Source: a virus. Taken from it: 64,000 bases of DNA. Numbering within the stretch: the first letter of the stretch is position 1; every line of letters begins with the position of its first letter. Where the stretch lies: positions 271,553 through 335,552 of IMG/VR virus record IMGVR_UViG_3300031957_002643; one strand, written 5' to 3'. This document shows, in pieces, positions 7,189-14,787 of this stretch. The position numbers and the translations under genes were made by a program. The notes beneath the pieces were generated by a model. The model saw nothing but the letters and a program-made list of their open reading frames with translations. It made no database searches and was not told where the DNA came from.

Positions 7189-7214
7189 CTTATAGAGGAT
7201 AATAGGGGTGTCAA
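7189..7214 (-). promoter_or_regulatory. Promoter for the Y RNA-like locus and Ro60
   Basis: Minus strand TTGACA (7214-7209) and TATAAG (7194-7189). The spacer is only 14 bases, unlike the 17 of the other promoters, so it may be weak or activator-dependent. It is divergent from the initiator-tRNA promoter. Confidence 0.5.
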
Positions 7215-7249
7215 CCGGTTTTTTGTAAAAAATCGAAAATTTTTTGTAA

Positions 7250-7278
7250 TTGACAGGAATTCCTCTGTGTCATATAAG
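7250..7278 (+). promoter_or_regulatory. Promoter for initiator tRNA and following genes
   Basis: TTGACA 7250-7255, spacer 17, TATAAG 7273-7278: a near-consensus early-type promoter. Confidence 0.85.
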
Positions 7279-7296
7279 TATTAGCACACATCTTGA

Positions 7297-7373
7297 AGCG
7301 GGGTGGAGCAGTCCGGTAGCTCGTCAGACTCATAATCTGAAGGTCGTAGGTTCAAATCCTGCCCCCGCACCCA
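7297..7373 (+). tRNA. Initiator-type tRNA-fMet (anticodon CAT)
   Basis: The body is almost the bacterial initiator sequence: GCGGGG TGGAGCAGTCCGGTAGCTCGTC (split here by the acceptor), anticodon loop CTCATAA, T arm GTAGG-TTCAAAT-CCTGC, CCCCGCA, C, CCA. Position 1 (A7297) faces A7369, so there is no 1-72 pair, the identity element for formylation and P-site entry. The anticodon stem reads TCAGA/TCTGA: the three G-C pairs of E. coli initiators are reduced to A-T, G-C, A-T. Alphaproteobacteria such as rhizobia already carry a variant in these pairs, consistent with such a host. Confidence 0.88.
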
Positions 7374-7387
7374 TTATAGGAATGATC

Positions 7388-7588
7388 ATGTCCAAGCATT
7401 CGAATGAACCCGAAGAAATTACGAATGATCGGAAATCAATCCATATCACGATTCCATCAAAGGGATGGAAGACAATTAGTGCTTGTGCAATGATTGTCGC
7501 AGCCATTTCATTCGCAGTTGCGGGCGGTGATCAAAGTTATCTGGCTGGATGGTGTATTCTTGGAGCATTCGTGGCATTGTGGGATTAA
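7388..7588 (+). CDS. Small membrane protein (66 aa)
   Basis: ATG 7388 with AGGA seven bases upstream; an in-frame ATG at 7382 is less well placed. Charged N-terminus (about 30 residues), then two short hydrophobic segments (TISACAMIVAAISFAVA and YLAGWCILGAFVALW). Likely spans the inner membrane twice. Unknown function. Confidence 0.55.
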   Translation: MSKHSNEPEEITNDRKSIHITIPSKGWKTISACAMIVAAISFAVAGGDQSYLAGWCILGAFVALWD

Positions 7589-7704
7589 TCGAGTTTCTAA
7601 TTATTGGTGCTGTTCTGAGTGCGTTGATTGTACCGGCAGTTCCAATTCTTTTTAGAAAATTCATCGACGAACCGCTTATGAAAATGCTTCGGAATATATT
7701 TTAA
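7579..7704 (+). CDS. Possible very small membrane protein (41 aa, GTG start)
   Basis: Starts with GTG inside the end of the preceding gene. Hydrophobic first half (LIEFLIIGAVLSALIVPAV) followed by a basic tail (RKFIDEP..KMLRNIF). It fills the gap before the next gene exactly, but no clear ribosome binding site is seen beyond coupling to the upstream stop. Confidence 0.4.
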   Translation: MGLIEFLIIGAVLSALIVPAVPILFRKFIDEPLMKMLRNIF

Positions 7705-7714
7705 CGGGGTTGTA

Positions 7715-8458
7715 ATGAGAATTCTTTCATCCTTCAGTGATTATTATGATGCAGGTATTGCTTACGGTGTTGATCGCGAATTGACGTTTGTTCGTGAAAC
7801 GTCAACTCATATGGTTGATATTCCCCGAGAAGCAAAAAATATTGGATGGCGCGTCATGATCGATCATGAGCGTGGTCGCAGACGCTTTAAGGATCAAGAT
7901 AGATGGAATTATAGAAGTCAACATTATTTGCACTTTTGTGGTAAGATTTATCCCTTCTATTATTTTGATATGATCAAATATAGAGACCCGAAGAATGGTA
8001 GAGTATTTGAGGTCAATGGTGCACTAAACGCTCATCGTAATATGGTCTCTTATGATGAAGTTTCTAGAAATAGAATTTTCATCTGGAACGAAGAAACTGC
8101 TCTGACTTATTTTGAACCGGGGAAACAAGACTGGTACAATAAGTTCGATTATTCCCAAGAATGGAATGTAATTTCAGATGATCGGTTGAATCGAAAATAC
8201 AACTCACCAGTTGTATTGGAGTACATTGGACGTAATGCTGGGCGTAGAATCGATTTGGTTGTCAATCCGTGTTTGAAGGATATGAACTTCAAAGATGTGA
8301 TTGATCCATATACTGCTTTTCAAGAAGTAAGCATGTATTTGGCCATGTTGCAAAATCCTGAAGACAAGGATTTGGACCCGGCAGCAACCGATGTCGAAAA
8401 AATCCGCCAACATGGAATGGATGAGAAATATGGTTTCCGCAAACCACCATCAAAATGA
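7715..8458 (+). CDS. Conserved phage protein of unknown function (247 aa)
   Basis: ATG after a GGGG-type site. Features I recognise from a family common in large phages: an N-terminal DYYDAGIAYGVD, CGKIYPFYYFD in the middle, VVNPCLKDMNF and DPYTAFQEVSMYL, and a C-terminal HGMDEKYGFRKPP. The family's role is not known to me. No membrane or signal sequence. The last 68 bases overlap the frame of the next gene. Confidence 0.7.
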   Translation: MRILSSFSDYYDAGIAYGVDRELTFVRETSTHMVDIPREAKNIGWRVMIDHERGRRRFKDQDRWNYRSQHYLHFCGKIYPFYYFDMIKYRDPKNGRVFEVNGALNAHRNMVSYDEVSRNRIFIWNEETALTYFEPGKQDWYNKFDYSQEWNVISDDRLNRKYNSPVVLEYIGRNAGRRIDLVVNPCLKDMNFKDVIDPYTAFQEVSMYLAMLQNPEDKDLDPAATDVEKIRQHGMDEKYGFRKPPSK

Positions 8459-8804
8459 TCAGCAATCACAAATCGCTGTATTGAAGGAAAAGAACAAAAA
8501 ACTTCAAGAAGCGTTGGACTCTGAACGAAGTAAACGTAAGAAGTCGGCCCGTGTCACACGAGCGATGTGGAAGAAATATCACAAACTCTTTTCAGCAACG
8601 GGAAGAGGATATGAGCAACTTCTTCAAGATGCAGTGGTTGCACGGATGCGAATGGCGTTACCGGATCATACAATCATTGATTTTGATGGAATCATGATGC
8701 ATCAATTTTCCTTCAGAGAAGTAGTGATCCGTGTGCCTGTTTCTGAAATGGATGAACCGAAATACCAATATCCATCAAATGGAGTTGAAAATGAAGAAGA
8801 CTGA
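8391..8804 (+). CDS. Unknown basic coiled-coil protein
   Basis: 137 residues if started at ATG 8391, overlapping the previous gene by 68 bases; ATG 8430 would shorten the overlap and is equally plausible. Residues ~28-60 form a Lys/Arg/Glu-rich coiled coil (IAVLKEKNKKLQEALDSERS). The rest is mixed alpha/beta with no recognisable motif. Confidence 0.55.
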   Translation: MSKKSANMEWMRNMVSANHHQNDQQSQIAVLKEKNKKLQEALDSERSKRKKSARVTRAMWKKYHKLFSATGRGYEQLLQDAVVARMRMALPDHTIIDFDGIMMHQFSFREVVIRVPVSEMDEPKYQYPSNGVENEED

Positions 8805-8979
8805 CGATACTACTAAATGGTTTATAATCGGAATGGTTGGGTTGATGTGTGCCTTTACTGTTGGATCGACAGTGCAGTCGTATATAAACCTCAGACGTAG
8901 TGAAGCTATTCTTCGCTTCCATGAGGCATGTGTTTCCCATCACTCTCTCGAAGAATGTGGAGAAATCACTTTTCGATAA
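8791..8979 (+). CDS. Small membrane protein (62 aa)
   Basis: ATG 8791 with GGAG upstream, overlapping the end of the preceding gene by 14 bases. One transmembrane helix (WFIIGMVGLMCAFTVGSTVQ) after a charged N-terminus, then an Arg-rich segment and two Cys residues. Unknown role. Confidence 0.55.
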   Translation: MKKTDDTTKWFIIGMVGLMCAFTVGSTVQSYINLRRSEAILRFHEACVSHHSLEECGEITFR

Positions 8980-8987
8980 ATAGATGA

Positions 8988-9365
8988 ATGAAAATTGATC
9001 GTCTATTTGAAGAAACCGTGAAACTCTCCGACATGTATGATGTCGATGATCTGCATGATGATGCAGAAATCCTGTATCATTACATCGATCCAGACCAGTT
9101 GGATGATGAATTCGAAGTTAAAGAATTATCTTTTGATGAAGCCAAGAAATTAAAAACGCCTCGTGGTGATATGACTGTTTGGCAAGCGTATAAAGATCAT
9201 GCGATGCCTGAACAGGAAGACATCATCAAAAAGAAATTGAAAAATTATGATTCGGATCGAGTGATTGTTGTTTATGATGATCAGGTTTTAGACGGGAACC
9301 ATCATTTGATTGCATCATTGAAACAAAAACTTGGCGTTCGCCTGATTGATATTAAGACGATCTAA
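8988..9365 (+). CDS. ParB-like fold protein (125 aa)
   Basis: Acidic protein. The C-terminal segment VIVVYDDQVLDGNHHLIASLKQKLG has the DGNHR-like turn of ParB/sulfiredoxin-type nuclease domains. The N-terminus MKIDRLFEETV again carries an LFE tripeptide like several neighbours. GATAAATAG lies only five bases before the ATG, so a late transcript from it would be nearly leaderless; this may be coincidence. The 3' end overlaps the convergent NADAR gene by 14 bases. Confidence 0.6.
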   Translation: MKIDRLFEETVKLSDMYDVDDLHDDAEILYHYIDPDQLDDEFEVKELSFDEAKKLKTPRGDMTVWQAYKDHAMPEQEDIIKKKLKNYDSDRVIVVYDDQVLDGNHHLIASLKQKLGVRLIDIKTI

Positions 9366-9849
9366 TTTTCATCCACAATTCACCGAGCACATTGTACCCA
9401 ACCCAATTATCACCTTCTCTGGCAGCGCCCCAAAACTTCCCGCTACCATGAGGACGACTGGTGACATCTTCAATTAATCGTCTTTCTCCGGTTTCGGCCA
9501 ACATATTCATGAGTTCTTCATGCTGTTGGACCTTCAACATCAAACACAGTTCCATGTTGTCGAGGTCTTCGGTGCCAGTTTGAAGAACAGTCATATGTTC
9601 GGCATTCCCTTTGGCGTAGAATTTTGCCGACATTGGAGACTTGATAGTCTTGAGATGCAGAAAGTGTTCACTTTCAAAAGGAAAGCGCATAGCCTGAAAC
9701 AAATGTTCAGTCGTTGGAAATAGGTGATCTTTGTAAGTGACTGAAAATGCAGCCATATTTTGCATCCAACCAAAAGGAAGTTTCACTTTAGTGAAAGCGA
9801 TGTCATCTTCTTGGCATGGATTAATCGGGTAGTCTGTAAGTTTGCTCAT
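9352..9849 (-). CDS. NADAR-domain protein (YbiA-like)
   Basis: 165 residues from ATG 9849 (GGAAG upstream). NADAR signature in order: FSVTYKDHLFPTTEHLFQAMRF (~35-56), KSPMSAKFYAKG, MLKVQQHEELMNMLAETGERRLIEDV, then FWGAAREGDNWVGYNVLGELWMKIR. The conserved acidic Glu of TTEH and the terminal WxG/GxNxLGxxLM motifs are all present. NADAR enzymes act on ADP-ribose-type N-glycosidic bonds; one branch removes ADP-ribose from guanine bases and neutralises DarT1 toxins. Location beside NAD salvage genes fits an anti-defence role, which is inference. Confidence 0.85.
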   Translation of the reverse strand: MSKLTDYPINPCQEDDIAFTKVKLPFGWMQNMAAFSVTYKDHLFPTTEHLFQAMRFPFESEHFLHLKTIKSPMSAKFYAKGNAEHMTVLQTGTEDLDNMELCLMLKVQQHEELMNMLAETGERRLIEDVTSRPHGSGKFWGAAREGDNWVGYNVLGELWMKIRSS

Positions 9850-10267
9850 CGTTTTCTTCCATGAAATTAAAAATTCGGTCGGACCAGTAGTCATCGAATG
9901 ATGCAAGAGTCCGTGTAAGCTTATATACAGCAGTTGTCAATGCGTCATAATCTTTTGCCTTCCAACTTGTATATGTGCGAGCACAAAGACCAAGTATAGA
10001 CATAGTATAAGCTAATGGGTTATCTTTATTATTTCGATCTTCAATTTCTTTTTTGACCAATTCAAAACGGTCTTCTGTTGTGAAATGGCTTTCATTGTTT
10101 GCCGCAATGCGGAGTGCACAATGAAGCGTCAGGTCAACCAAAATCTGTCTGCGAAAATTAGAACATCCATAGATGATTTTTCTTATTTCTTCCTTTGGAT
10201 CAAATAATTGTTTGATTTCATTATCCAAATCGTCGAGGTCAATATCTATGTCGATTTCATTTTCCAT
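9821..10267 (-). CDS. Unknown acidic protein (148 aa)
   Basis: ATG 10267 gives the acidic start MENEIDIDIDLDDLDNEI; the frame is open to 10318 but the extra residues overlap the promoter of the divergent gene. Mostly helical, with ILVDLTLHCALRIAAN and LAYTMSILGLCARTYTSWKAK. Its end overlaps the NADAR start by 29 bases, so the two are probably co-translated. No family recognised. Confidence 0.6.
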   Translation of the reverse strand: MENEIDIDIDLDDLDNEIKQLFDPKEEIRKIIYGCSNFRRQILVDLTLHCALRIAANNESHFTTEDRFELVKKEIEDRNNKDNPLAYTMSILGLCARTYTSWKAKDYDALTTAVYKLTRTLASFDDYWSDRIFNFMEENDEQTYRLPD

Positions 10268-10296
10268 GGCAATATGTATATATCGAATTTTTCTTG

Positions 10297-10325
10297 TTGA
10301 CAAAAGAAATCGAAACACCTATAAG
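10297..10325 (+). promoter_or_regulatory. Promoter for the NAD salvage operon
   Basis: TTGACA 10297-10302, spacer 17, TATAAG 10320-10325. A GCACC/GGTGC hairpin in the short leader (10340-10355 region) precedes the start codon. Confidence 0.85.
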
Positions 10326-10381
10326 TATGCATAACGAAGCACCGCCGAAGGTGCATTGACGATAGTAGCGTGGAGTATGCT

Positions 10382-11515
10382 ATGCCTGTGAATGGAAAAC
10401 CATCCATCCGTGATGGGTTCGTGAAAACGAATACACTCGGATATGAAGAAGAATACGATTACCTCGTATTCATTGGAAGATTTCAACCTCTCCATTACGG
10501 GCATATGCGTGTCATTGACATTGCGCTACAACTCTCCAAAAAAGTAGTTCTGCTCGTTGGTTCGTCCAATGTTGGTCGCACCCTGCGTAACCCGTTCACT
10601 TTTCAAGAACGTTACGCCATGATCGCAACACAATACGATCATGCCATCAAGGATGGTCGTCTCATCATCGACTCAATCGATGATATGATGTATGAAGATG
10701 ACCGCTGGATCGAGCAGGTTCAGACCAAAGTCAACAGCAAAGTTGGCGATACCAAAAATGTCGGTCTGATTGGATGTGAGAAAGATCACACCAGTTATTA
10801 TCTCAGCCTCTTCCCGAACTGGCATAATGTCGGTGTGGAATTCAAGGTTCCACTCAACAGTACCGATATCCGCAAGGCTGTGTTCCTTCAGGACAAGCTC
10901 TGGGATGATCGTGGTTTTGGTGAAACGCAACATGCCAAGAATGAATTCTACAAATTCTTGGACAAGGCGTGCCCGCCAGAAATCGCTCAAATCCTTCACG
11001 CATTTATGTACAATCCAACAGCAGAAGAAATTCGTGAAGAATGGAAGTGGATCAATGAATATCGTGCAAAGCGCCAGACCAGCAATTATCCGGTGATTGA
11101 TATCACTGTTGATGCCTGCGTGGTTCAATCTGGTCATGTTCTGGTTGTTCGCCGCAAGAATTATCCGGGCAAAGGTCTTCTTGCCCTTCCGGGTGGTTTC
11201 TTGAATGAAAACGAAATTCGCGAGAAGGGCATGCTTCGTGAATTGCGAGAAGAAACTTGCATCGATCTCTCGGATACTGTCCTTCGCGCAAATATCGTGA
11301 AAGAAAAAGTTTTCGAAGACCCACACCGTTCAGATCGTGGTCGTCTGATTACGACTGCATATCTGATCAAACTTCAGGATCGCCCGGAACTTCCCAAGGT
11401 GAAGGGTGCTGATGATGCAGAGAAAGCATTCTGGTTGCCATTGTCCGAAGTAAAACCTTCGATCTTCTTTGAAGACCATGGATTCATTATCCGAAATCTC
11501 ACGAGCGGAATCTAA
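10382..11515 (+). CDS. nadM: Bifunctional NMN adenylyltransferase / Nudix hydrolase
   Basis: 377 residues from ATG 10382 (GGAG six bases upstream; GTG 10370 is an alternative). Residues 28-190 are a nucleotidyltransferase with GRFQPLHYGH (32-41) and late NSTDIRKAVF, the ISSTxxR-type ATP-binding motif. Residues ~230-365 are a Nudix domain with box GGFLNENEIREKG..RELREET. The same fusion (slr0787-type, phage NatV) makes NAD+ from NMN and ATP and hydrolyses ADP-ribose. With the nicotinamide phosphoribosyltransferase 570 bases downstream it forms a complete two-step route from nicotinamide to NAD+, the gene pair described for phage NARP2-type NAD restoration. Confidence 0.93.
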   Translation: MPVNGKPSIRDGFVKTNTLGYEEEYDYLVFIGRFQPLHYGHMRVIDIALQLSKKVVLLVGSSNVGRTLRNPFTFQERYAMIATQYDHAIKDGRLIIDSIDDMMYEDDRWIEQVQTKVNSKVGDTKNVGLIGCEKDHTSYYLSLFPNWHNVGVEFKVPLNSTDIRKAVFLQDKLWDDRGFGETQHAKNEFYKFLDKACPPEIAQILHAFMYNPTAEEIREEWKWINEYRAKRQTSNYPVIDITVDACVVQSGHVLVVRRKNYPGKGLLALPGGFLNENEIREKGMLRELREETCIDLSDTVLRANIVKEKVFEDPHRSDRGRLITTAYLIKLQDRPELPKVKGADDAEKAFWLPLSEVKPSIFFEDHGFIIRNLTSGI

Positions 11516-11526
11516 GGAGAATCGTC

Positions 11527-11712
11527 ATGGCAGTTAAAGTAAGTGAAATGTGTAAGCTGACGAGAACTTGTCGCAAGTGTGAAACCGTTCTCGAATTCGA
11601 ATACACGGATATTACAACCCATAAGGTCAATTTTGATTATCTGGGAGATTACGATACCCGAAGAGGTGTAAAGTGTCCCGTATGTGAAAACGTAGTGGAG
11701 GTTACGAAATGA
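11527..11712 (+). CDS. Small zinc-ribbon protein (61 aa)
   Basis: AAGGAG before the ATG. Two Cys pairs, CRKC (~15) and CPVC (~50), separated by 30 residues as in zinc ribbons. It sits between the two NAD enzymes, start 11 bases after the first, and overlaps the next start by four bases (ATGA). Confidence 0.65.
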   Translation: MAVKVSEMCKLTRTCRKCETVLEFEYTDITTHKVNFDYLGDYDTRRGVKCPVCENVVEVTK

Positions 11713-12083
11713 CTATCAATTTTGAAGATAAAGAGCGTGCTATCGAACGCGAGCGTCGTGCTATCGAAGATGAACGTGTTCGACTGGCAGAACGCCAAAA
11801 GGCTCTAGAACAGGAAGAAACCGACAACAGAGAACTTGCGGCGAAAATGAAATACGAGAATGATCCTCGTATCCCTATCGCCATCCAGCTTCACACGCTC
11901 ATGTGTAATCACAATCATATTGATGGTTGTAGCTGGTCGTATGAGAGCAAGTGGCACGACTGGAATATTGGTTGGGCACGCAAGGAATATCTCAAAAAGG
12001 CGACCCGTGTCGTGGACATGGCAAATAAATTGGGCATCAAACCTGAAGATGCTCTGGAAATCATCAAAGCAGTGAAAGGGTAA
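11709..12083 (+). CDS. Unknown coiled-coil protein (124 aa)
   Basis: The first ~45 residues are a continuous Arg/Glu-rich helix (KERAIERERRAIEDERVRLA), a strong coiled coil. The C-terminal half has HTLMCNHNHIDGCSWSYESKW, with Cys and His spacing that might bind a metal. Overlaps the previous gene by four bases and precedes the phosphoribosyltransferase by four; clearly part of the NAD operon. Function unknown. Confidence 0.6.
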   Translation: MTINFEDKERAIERERRAIEDERVRLAERQKALEQEETDNRELAAKMKYENDPRIPIAIQLHTLMCNHNHIDGCSWSYESKWHDWNIGWARKEYLKKATRVVDMANKLGIKPEDALEIIKAVKG

Positions 12084-12087
12084 TCCA

Positions 12088-13542
12088 ATGCTTAATAATC
12101 CTATTATCGAACTCATTCTCGCAAACAAAGTCATTTCAACGGACAGCTACAAGTTCTCTCACTGGACTCAGTATCCGCCGAATACGACACATGTTTCGAG
12201 CTACATCGAATCCCGTGGTCTTTCCAGTGAAGTGAAAGATGATTGGGAAGATGAAGTCGTTTTCTTCGGCCTGCAAGGCTTCATCAAACGTTACCTCATG
12301 ACGCCGATCACCATGAAGATGGTCGATGAAGCCGAAGAATACTGCAAGGCGCATGGTGAACCATTCAACCGTGCTGGTTTCGAAATCATCGTGAATGAAT
12401 ATGATGGCTTCTATCCTGTTGAAATTGAAGCGGTTCCAGAAGGAACTGTTATGCGTTCTCACAACGCACAGGTTCAAGTCGTCAATACGGATGAACGTCT
12501 GTTTTGGGTGACTTCATTCCTCGAAACGTCTCTTCTCCGTGCAGTGTGGTATCCTTCTACGGTTGCTACTCAAAGCCGCGAAATCAAAAAAGTCATTGCA
12601 TCCTACATGGATGAAACGGCTGGACATCGTGAAGGTCTCGATTTTAAACTCCATGACTTTGGTGCTCGCGGTGTAAGCAGTGCAGAATCCGCTATGATCG
12701 GTGGTTCCTCCCATCTGGTCAATTTCATGGGGACTGATACTGGTGAAGCAAATCTCTGGCTTCGTGCTCTCTATGGTGAAGACATGGCAGCATTCTCTGT
12801 GCCTGCCAGTGAACACAGCACCATGACGAGTTGGGGTGGTCCTGCTGGCGAGGTGGATGCATGTCGCAACATGTTGGAAACCTTTGCTGGTCGCTTCCCG
12901 ATCATCTCTGTGGTTTCTGACAGCTATGACATTTATCGTTGCATCACTGACATTTGGGGTGGTGAACTGTACGAAGATGTCAAGGCGCTTGAAAAGGTCG
13001 GAAGCAAACTTGTTGTTCGTCCTGACTCGGGTGACCCGACGACTGTTCCTGTTGAATGCATCAAGCTTCTGATGGAAAAGTTCGGGTACACCACGAATGA
13101 ACGTGGTTACAAGGTTCTTCCTCCGTTCGTCGGTGTTCTTCAAGGTGATGGTATCAACATCCGTTCGATCCGCCAAATCCTTGAAAACATGAAGAAAGAA
13201 GGCCTGTCCGCCGAAAACATCGTGTTCGGTATGGGTGGTGCCCTTCTTCAAAAGGTTGACCGTGATACCTTGAAGTATGCGATGAAGGCATCTGCTCGAA
13301 AGACTGATGGTGAATGGCATGATGTCTTCAAGCAGCCGGTCACGGATAAGGGCAAGATGTCCAAGAAAGGCCGTCTGGTTGTTGTTGAAACTTTGGGTGT
13401 TGGTGCTCGTGGTCATCTGACTGTTCGTGCCGATGCCATGCTTTCGACCGACAAGAACTTGCTTCGCCCGGTCTATCGTAATGGGGAACTTCTCATGGAT
13501 GATAGCTTGACGGATATCCGCAAACGCGCTAGTATCCGTTAG
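12088..13542 (+). CDS. nampt: Nicotinamide phosphoribosyltransferase
   Basis: 484 residues, the length of animal and phage NAMPT (KVP40 NadV type). Conserved elements: STDSYKFSHWTQYP (18-31), HDFGARGVSSAESA (189-202), SVPASEHSTMTSWGG (237-251) with the phosphorylated His243, VVSDSYDIYRCITDIWG, and LVVRPDSGDP binding PRPP. It converts nicotinamide and PRPP to NMN, feeding the NMN adenylyltransferase encoded in the same operon. Last gene before a strong terminator. Confidence 0.97.
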   Translation: MLNNPIIELILANKVISTDSYKFSHWTQYPPNTTHVSSYIESRGLSSEVKDDWEDEVVFFGLQGFIKRYLMTPITMKMVDEAEEYCKAHGEPFNRAGFEIIVNEYDGFYPVEIEAVPEGTVMRSHNAQVQVVNTDERLFWVTSFLETSLLRAVWYPSTVATQSREIKKVIASYMDETAGHREGLDFKLHDFGARGVSSAESAMIGGSSHLVNFMGTDTGEANLWLRALYGEDMAAFSVPASEHSTMTSWGGPAGEVDACRNMLETFAGRFPIISVVSDSYDIYRCITDIWGGELYEDVKALEKVGSKLVVRPDSGDPTTVPVECIKLLMEKFGYTTNERGYKVLPPFVGVLQGDGINIRSIRQILENMKKEGLSAENIVFGMGGALLQKVDRDTLKYAMKASARKTDGEWHDVFKQPVTDKGKMSKKGRLVVVETLGVGARGHLTVRADAMLSTDKNLLRPVYRNGELLMDDSLTDIRKRASIR

Positions 13543-13579
13543 TCACAGGTTGCAGGGATCGTGCCTGTGATTGCCGAAG

Positions 13580-13617
13580 ATAAAGGGGGTGGATTTGATT
13601 ATCCACCCCCTTTATTT
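13580..13617. terminator. Bidirectional intrinsic terminator
   Basis: Perfect 15-bp hairpin, arms 13580-13594 and 13601-13615, six-base loop, T-rich on both strands. It separates the rightward NAD operon from the convergent leftward genes. Confidence 0.9.
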
Positions 13618-14276
13618 TAATCATCAAATACCGGCTTGCGCTTTGTCTTCAATTTTTTGAAATAGACATTTAGGTCTAGTTCTTTTGGATAATGGCCTGT
13701 GATATCGACGAACTCTTTGATTAGTTTATTGAATTCTGATCTTGCCATATCGATCATGGCATCTTTTTCATTGCCATAATAATTTCTTCGATTCAAATCA
13801 GTTACAACTAATTCCAATGCATCCTTCAGGATGTTCAATTGTGTCGCATATGCTTGATTGCCGGACTGCTTAGAATTTCTATGAAGAGCATCAACCATGT
13901 TCTTTTTGATCTCTTCCATTTTCAATTCAATTTCCGCGCGGCGTTGTTCAATCTGGCCTTGTTTACTTTCTGCATCAGTTTTAGCAATCGAACCCTTTTG
14001 TTCGATTGCTTTTTTGATCTTGGCAGGAGTAACAGCAATCGACTGTACGGAATTGTCAAGATTGGTAACATCCTTACCCAAGGTATAAACCTTACCGTTA
14101 CTAGCAATCACTTTTAGATAAAATTTTCCTTTTGAGGTCTGATAAAGATAATAGTTCTTGATTTTCAATGAACTGATTTGCTCCTTCAGGACATCAGAAT
14201 CGATAAGGGCTTCTTCGTTTGGTACACCGTATTGTGCCAATAGTTGTTTTCTGGATGAGAATGGTCTGACGTTCAT
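13617..14276 (-). CDS. Unknown Lys-rich protein (219 aa)
   Basis: ATG directly follows the stop of the upstream gene (one base apart). N-terminal mixed region with NYYLYQTSKGKFYLKVIASNG, a small beta unit, then long helices rich in Glu/Lys/Gln (residues ~90-150). No motif recognised. Co-transcribed with the 14278-14736 gene from a late-type promoter, so possibly virion-associated. Confidence 0.6.
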   Translation of the reverse strand: MNVRPFSSRKQLLAQYGVPNEEALIDSDVLKEQISSLKIKNYYLYQTSKGKFYLKVIASNGKVYTLGKDVTNLDNSVQSIAVTPAKIKKAIEQKGSIAKTDAESKQGQIEQRRAEIELKMEEIKKNMVDALHRNSKQSGNQAYATQLNILKDALELVVTDLNRRNYYGNEKDAMIDMARSEFNKLIKEFVDITGHYPKELDLNVYFKKLKTKRKPVFDD

Positions 14277-14277
14277 T

Positions 14278-14736
14278 TTAAATTCTCGGTCTCGTATCTA
14301 TTCCACCGGTAGGCATTGTGTTGGTGGCAGGCTTTGTTCCACCAGCAGCCGGTGTTTTGTTTTTTGGTTTTGGTGCTGGTGGTTTTGTGAATGGGAACAC
14401 TTCAGTGCGAACGCTTCCAGAAAAATCAGAACCAATGTTGATGATCATCTTATCGGCAGAAAAATAAGCACCAAGGTAAACACCAGCTTCATCGTAATCT
14501 ATGAAAATCTTTTGTGGATATGCGTTCTGGAAGATTTCTAGAAATTTGTTGGAAGCGATGATTTGTGGAAAGTTGTGAGCTTCGAAAGCCGCCAACAATT
14601 CATTTTCATCTTTGAATGGTTTGATCTTTTCTTTACTGGAAAAGATATTCTTCAAAATATCGAGAAGTCCCTCATCAAGTTGTTCGATTTGGGACTCAGA
14701 TAGGATTTGAGAAATTTTGGATTTTACATCAATCAT
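14278..14736 (-). CDS. Unknown protein with Pro/Lys-rich C-terminus (152 aa)
   Basis: ATG at 14736 touches the 3' arm of an 18-bp hairpin whose loop contains ATAAATA (see 14737-14782). N-terminal helical domain (SKISQILSESQIEQLDEGLL), central beta region, and a low-complexity tail FTKPPAPKPKNKTPAAGGTK. Tail and late promoter suggest a structural or packaged protein; not proven. Confidence 0.6.
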   Translation of the reverse strand: MIDVKSKISQILSESQIEQLDEGLLDILKNIFSSKEKIKPFKDENELLAAFEAHNFPQIIASNKFLEIFQNAYPQKIFIDYDEAGVYLGAYFSADKMIINIGSDFSGSVRTEVFPFTKPPAPKPKNKTPAAGGTKPATNTMPTGGIDTRPRI

Positions 14737-14782
14737 GAAGATACCCGCTGTTCATAGTATTTATTGAACAGCGGGTATCTTC
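14737..14782 (-). promoter_or_regulatory. Hairpin with late promoter in its loop, abutting a start codon
   Basis: Perfect 18-bp inverted repeat, 14737-14754 with 14765-14782. The ten-base loop holds ATAAATA on the minus strand (14764-14758). The start codon at 14736 is the next base. Read-through mRNA would bury the initiation region in the hairpin; an mRNA started in the loop would carry only one arm. This is the arrangement of T4 genes e and soc. Confidence 0.65.
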
Positions 14783-14787
14783 TGTAT

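Noticed and set aside
12514-13416. A 300-codon open frame antisense to nicotinamide phosphoribosyltransferase
   Set aside because: Shadow frame of a well-conserved enzyme gene; composition not protein-like.
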